Positions 59,590 through 64,000 of a stretch of DNA of 64,000 nt are shown one piece after another. Position numbers and translations under genes: made by a program. A model generated the notes under the pieces. It did no database searches. It saw only the letters and a program-made list of their open reading frames with translations, and was not told the origin of the DNA. The stretch is taken from the NCBI RefSeq assembly GCF_905220565.1, contig NC_059400.1:10872159-10936158 (forward strand), in the 5' to 3' direction. This DNA comes from Melitaea cinxia (lineage: Eukaryota; Arthropoda; Insecta; Lepidoptera; Nymphalidae). The number at the start of each line of letters is the position of its first letter. Position 1 is the first letter of the stretch.

Positions 59590-59661
59590 GTTTAAACGTG
59601 TTTGAACATGATGATTGATGTAGAATTGATTTATTATTTTGCCAATGCCAACTTAAATATA

Positions 59662-59667
59662 AATAAA
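59662..59667 (+). terminator. Polyadenylation signal of the transposase gene
   Basis: AATAAA 73 bp after the stop codon and inside the transposon. Confidence 0.65.
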
Positions 59668-59861
59668 AGCAATTAAAACATTTACCTATAAATTTTATTT
59701 GCAAAAACCAACTATTTTTGTAATCACTCTTTTGTTTTCGAAACTTCCACTTACAAACTTGATATTTCTCAAAATGTAAGTAAAAGTGTCAATGCCATCA
59801 TTACAGTTATAATTTACTAGGCCTTGTCAACCATACTACATATAGTTTAACATAAAAAACG

Positions 59862-59967
59862 TGGCTGACGACGAAAAATCGTGCTTTCAAAACAAGCATA
59901 TTCCGTCAGCCACATATGGCTGACACGGCCCAATTGGTTTGGAAAATGTCAGCCATGTGTGGCTGAC
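59862..59967. promoter_or_regulatory. Right subterminal octamer cluster
   Basis: TGGCTGAC at 59862, 59917 and 59960; complement GTCAGCCA at 59905 and 59948. The pairs GTCAGCCA/TGGCTGAC at 59905-59924 and 59948-59967 are 20-bp near-palindromes. Probable transposase binding sites. Confidence 0.65.
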
Positions 59968-59969
59968 AA

Positions 59970-59982
59970 GGCATTATATGTG
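59970..59982 (+). repeat. piggyBac right terminal inverted repeat
   Basis: GGCATTATATGTG followed by TTAA. Confidence 0.95.
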
Positions 59983-59986
59983 TTAA

Positions 59987-60737
59987 AAAAATTGGCGGCA
60001 AATTTAAAAGAAACACTTGAAAAAAATTATTAGACAAACTTGAATAACTTAAGCGACTGATTTTGTTAATGTGTTCATAATTTAAACGACAGCGTCTGGG
60101 GTGTTAGAAAGTGTCACAATAATTTTTATTAATAAAAAGCGAGTGTGCCACACGACACGACTAAAGTAAAACTTCTTTAGCTCTTACAGTAATATACGAA
60201 ACGTAACTCTCTCTCTCTCTCTCTTTCTACCTTCACTAACTTATATCTCCCTCTCAACTTTCGTTCACCTCGCCCGATCACACTTTCATTCACCAGCTTA
60301 CTTCAGTCAAGCGTACGTAAAGAAGTATTACTTCAAAGTTAATTTGAAGTAACTGGCAGACAAAGCTTTGTCAAAACTACTGGAAATAAATAAAGGACAC
60401 TATTATTTTGTTTCAGTAGGCAATGGATATAAACTATGAACACATATCAGTGATATATTGCAGTTTACAGAACGTGTTTGAATTTAAACTACTGTAATGA
60501 TGTTTTGGTATCATGAAACGCAACATTGGTCGACCTTCTAATAATTGGACATAAAAAACGAAAAGAGAAAAAAGCGTTTTGAGTCTTGTTTCCAGTTTTC
60601 CGCCATTAAGGATTAGGGAACTTCAGTCACTATAATTATCACGTTTCCGTCGCTAATTATAATCTTTAAAGAATATTGTACTTGCACCTACATTAATCTG
60701 TCAAATTTCAACACGGTAAAATTTCAACAACTTATAC
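59987..60737. other. Spacer right of piggyBac with CT microsatellite
   Basis: A (CT)n run lies at about 60207-60226. No gene seen. Confidence 0.4.
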
Positions 60738-62408
60738 TAGCAGCACCCGCGGCTTCGCCCGCATTGAAATCAGTATGTCACAAAGTTTTCCCGGCAAACT
60801 TTCAGTGAAATTGTCATCAAAATCGGCTTAGCCATTCCGTAAAACTCTTGAAGCCCCCTCTCCATTGGTGTAACTGTATGAAAATCCGTTCAATAGATTT
60901 TGAGGGAATCGATCACATACACTTTTGGGGACTTTGTTTTATAATACACTAATTGTTGCCCGCGACTACGTCCGCTTGGTTTTGAAGATATGCATTACTA
61001 TTAAGATGTTTAACGCAAATTATGTTTTTATTTCAGTCACTTGAAATGCTTATCAAACTGAGTAACATTTTAAAAGACACAGTTTACTATAATTTAATAG
61101 TTGTTTTTATAAAACCTTTCTATTCAACACACTTTTAGTTTTATTTTCAGGCTGCAGTATAAATAACCTATCAGGCGAACTTGTAGCTGCTGTATATGTT
61201 TCATAGAAACTATCAACCCCAATCAAACCGCCTTAGCGGTGGAATATCGCAAAATCCGTTCTTAGCGGACGTCTACTAACTATAATCTACCTCCCTCCCA
61301 AATTTCATCTTTGTCCATCCTGGATGGATTAAAAACCACTCGATGGTCCCAGCGGTTTTTGAGTTCTCGTGATGAGTGTGTCAGTGACCTTTCTTCCAAA
61401 CCAAACTTCCAACCCCCGTTTTATCCCCTTAGGGGTCGAGCTTCGTAAAATTCGTCTAAGTGGATGTCTACGCCCTATAAAGAACCTACTTGCCAAATGT
61501 CTTGTTTGTAACTGTTATAGTTCGGAGATTTAGTAATGAGTAAGTCAACCTACGATCCCCTGTTTTAACCGGAAAAGGGAGTTGATTTCTAAAGATATAT
61601 TATTTGGACACCTCCTCACCATCTATAGAGCGTACATTTTAAATTTCAAGTCTCTTACTCAAAAACATAGGACTTTCATATAAACTTCCAACCCCCGTTT
61701 TATCCCCTTAAGGGTCAAGTTTCGTAAAATCCGTTCTTAGCAGATGTCTACGCTCTATAAGGAACCTACCTGCCAAATTCCAAGTTTGTAGGTGTTATAG
61801 TTTCGGAGATTTCGTGATGAGTGAGTCAACCTACCATCCCCCGTTTTAACCCAAAAAGGGAGTTGATTTCTAAATATACATTATTCGAACAACTTCTCAT
61901 CATTTATAGAGCATACATTTTAAATATCAAGAATCTTACTTCAAAAACATAGAACTTTCATACAAACTTCCAACCCCCGTTTTACCCCCTTAGGGGTCGA
62001 GTTTCGTCAGATCCATTCTGAGCATTAGTTCACGCCCTATAAAGAGCCTACCTGGTAAATTTCAAGTTTGTAAGTTTTATAGTTTCGGAGATTTCGTGAT
62101 TAGTGAGTCAACGTAACATCCCCCGTTTTAACCCCAAAAGGGAGTTGATTTGTAAAGATACATTATTTGGACACCTTGTTACCATCTATAGAGCATACAT
62201 TTTAAATTTCAAGTCTCTTACTTCAAAAACATGGGACTCTCATACAAACTTCCAACCCTCATTTTACCCCCTTAGGGGTTGAGTTTCGTAAAATCCGTTC
62301 TTAGCGGATGTCTACATCCTATAAGGAGCCTACCTGCGAAATTTCAAGTTCGTAGGTGTTATAGTTTCGGAGATTTCGTGATGAATGACCTTTCGCTTTT
62401 ATATATGT
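60738..62408 (+). repeat. Composite repeat with four 282-bp tandem units
   Basis: Head ACTAGCAGCACCCGCGGCTT then CGCCCGCATTGAAATC, a second head-like TTGCCCGCGACTACGTCCGC at 60955, the GGCTGCAGTATAAATAACCT block, then units whose AAACTTCCA landmark recurs at 61403, 61682, 61964 and 62246 (279, 282 and 282 bp). Each unit holds the TTTGGACACCT, GAGCATACATTTTAA, CCCCCGTTTTA, GTAAAATCCGTTCTTAG and TTTCGGAGATTTCGTGATGA landmarks with small variations. The end is GACCTTTCGCTTTTATATAT. Confidence 0.85.
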
Positions 62409-63790
62409 ACTAGCTGTGCCCGCGGCTTCGCCCGCGTTGAAATCAGTGTGTCACAAAGTTTTCCCGGCAAACTTCCAGTGAAACTCTCATCAAAATCGTC
62501 TTAGCCGTTCCGTAAACCTTCCTCTTGAACCGCATGAAAATCCGCTCGGTAGATTTTGACGAAATCGATCACATACACTTTTGGGGGCATTGTTTTATAA
62601 TACACTAACTTTTGCCCGCGACTAAACCCGCGTGGTTATGAAGATAATTATGCATTACTATTAAGATGTTTAACGCACTTTTTTTTTATTTCAGTCACTT
62701 GAAATGCTTATTACACTGAGTAACTTTTTAAAAGGCACAATTTAGTATAATTTAATAGTTGTTTTTATTAAATCTCTTTATACACCACATTCTTAGTTTT
62801 ATTTTCAGGCTGCAGTATAAATAACCTATCGACAAACTTAAAGCTGCTGTATATGTTTCATACAAACTATCAACCCCAATTAAACCCCCTTAGCGGTGGA
62901 ATATCGCAAAATCCGTTCTTAGCGGACGTCTATACTAACTATAATCTACCTCTCTGCCAAATTTCATCTTTATCCATCCTGGATGGATGGACCCTCCAGC
63001 AGTTTTTGGGTTCTCGTGATGAGTGAGTCAGTGACCTTTCGCTTTAATATATATTATAGATTACGATGCATTATTTGGACACCTCCTCACCATCTATAGA
63101 GCATACATTTTAAATTTCAAGTCTCTTACTTAAAAAACATATACATATAAACTTCCAACCCCCGTTTTATCCCCTTAGGGGTCAAGTTTCGTAAAATCTG
63201 TTCTTAGCGGATGTCTACGCCCTATAAGGAATTTACCTGCCAAATTTCAAGTTTGTAGCTGTTATAGTTTCGGAGATTTGGGGATGAGTGAGTCAACCTA
63301 CCATCCCCCGTTTTAACCCCAAAAGGGAATTGATTTCTAAAGATACATTATTTGGACACCTCCTCACCATATATAGAGCATACGTTTTAAATTTTAAGTC
63401 TCTCACTTCAAAAATATAGGACTTTCATACAAACTTCCAACCCCCATTTTATCCCCTTAGGGATCGAGTTTCGTAAAATCCGTTCTTAGCAGTGCTTATA
63501 GCATATATAAGCAACCTACCTGACAAATTTCGAATTTGTAACTGGTCTAGTTTCGGAGATTTCGTAATGAATGAGTCAACCTACCATCCCCCGTTTTAAC
63601 CCCAAAAGGGAGTTGATTTCTAAAGATACATTATTTGGACACCTCCTCACCATCTATAGAGCATACATTTTAAATTTCAAGTATCTTAATTCAAAAACAT
63701 AGGACTTTCATACAAACTTCCAACCCCCGTTTAACCCCTTTGAGGGTCGAGTTTTGTAAAATCAGTTCTTAGTAGATGTCCACGCCCTAT
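62409..63790 (+). repeat. Second composite repeat, head-to-tail, three 282-bp units, right end lost
   Basis: ACTAGCTGTGCCCGCGGCTT then CGCCCGCGTTGAAATC starts a second copy right after the first ends. The tandem landmark recurs at 63149, 63431 and 63714 (282 and 283 bp). The last unit is cut at about 63790 by a (TAA)n run and the next element. Confidence 0.85.
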
Positions 63791-64000
63791 ATAATAATAA
63801 TAATAATAATAAATAAATAAATATTTACACAATACACACACGGTCGTCTGTTCCTAAAGTAAGCAACTTAATGCTTGTGTTATAGGTAACAGCCGACTGG
63901 TATATAGCTACATATTTTTTTTTTCGATAAACATACTTATAAATAATACATATATAAACATATAAATAAATATTTATATTACACCCAGACTCGGGGTGGG
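63791..64000 (-). mobile_element. SINE/LINE-type fragment cut by the window edge
   Basis: After a (TAA)n/(AAAT)n run (63790-63820) comes CACACGGTCGTCTGTTCCTA, AAGTAAGCAACTTAATGCTT, GTAACAGCCGACTGGTATAT and, at the edge, ACACCCAGACTCGGGG. I recognise these blocks from a common lepidopteran tRNA-headed SINE read on the minus strand, probably the family whose head is at 44589; the head itself lies beyond the window. Confidence 0.5.

Larger units (their letters stand above)
57463..59982 (+). mobile_element. Complete piggyBac-type transposon, 2520 bp
   Basis: Left end CACATATAATGCC (57463-57475) and right end GGCATTATATGTG (59970-59982) are exact 13-bp inverted repeats, each bordered by TTAA (57459-57462 and 59983-59986), the hallmark piggyBac target duplication. 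The interior carries one intact transposase, a GC/CpG-rich leader and eight TGGCTGAC/GTCAGCCA octamers (three left, five right). No truncation or stop is visible, so the copy looks young and possibly autonomous. Confidence 0.95.

Overview
This window looks like AT-rich nuclear DNA from an insect, most likely a moth or butterfly (Lepidoptera). The evidence is long intron-like AT-rich tracts with small GC-rich islands, several kinds of tRNA-derived SINE, an RTE-type LINE tail reading GGCCTATGTCCAGCAGTGGACTG, a piggyBac-type element flanked by TTAA, and many short interspersed repeats of types I recognise from lepidopteran genomes. There is no sign of bacterial operons, rRNA or CRISPR. The organism call is inference from repeat character, not from a marker gene.

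Only one long intact gene is present: a 572-codon piggyBac-family transposase (57871-59589, +). It lies in an apparently complete transposon (57463-59982) with perfect 13-bp terminal inverted repeats, TTAA on both sides and eight subterminal copies of TGGCTGAC or its complement. The other coding material is remnants. At the left edge (minus strand) is the N-terminal 98 codons of an A32-like packaging ATPase, running off the window, with a probable C-terminal tail of a Maverick/Polinton-type DNA polymerase upstream of it. Helitron/Pif1-type helicase fragments lie at about 10281-10834 and 51405-51584. LINE remnants lie at 8371-8618, 26703-27404 and 55511-55570. One probable host-gene terminal exon (28622-about 29070, +) has a splice acceptor, a strongly GC-biased reading frame and a polyadenylation signal. 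I do not recognise the gene, and its frame appears to change inside the exon.

Layout: 0-1 kb viral-like remnant; 1-6.5 kb SINE and repeat scraps in AT-rich DNA; 6.5-7.75 kb a GC-rich family in a head-to-head inverted array; 8-10.8 kb LINE, SINE and Helitron remnants; 10.8-28.6 kb mostly AT-rich DNA with dispersed repeats and the RTE LINE; 28.6-29.1 kb the host exon; 29-43 kb AT-rich with SINE insertions; 43-50 kb dense SINE territory; 50.6-52.2 kb a nested insertion holding a helicase fragment and a very large near-perfect palindrome; 52.2-57.4 kb AT-rich with repeats, including one SINE nested in another; 57.46-59.98 kb the piggyBac element; 60.7-63.8 kb two composite repeats carrying 282-bp tandem units; right edge, a SINE/LINE-type fragment cut by the window.

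Most of the biology is transposon dynamics. The piggyBac copy could be active. A SINE family shares its 3' tail with the RTE LINE in the same window, so partner and parasite can be compared directly. Nested insertions give relative ages. The 228-bp-arm palindrome beside a Pif1-type helicase end is the most unusual structure.
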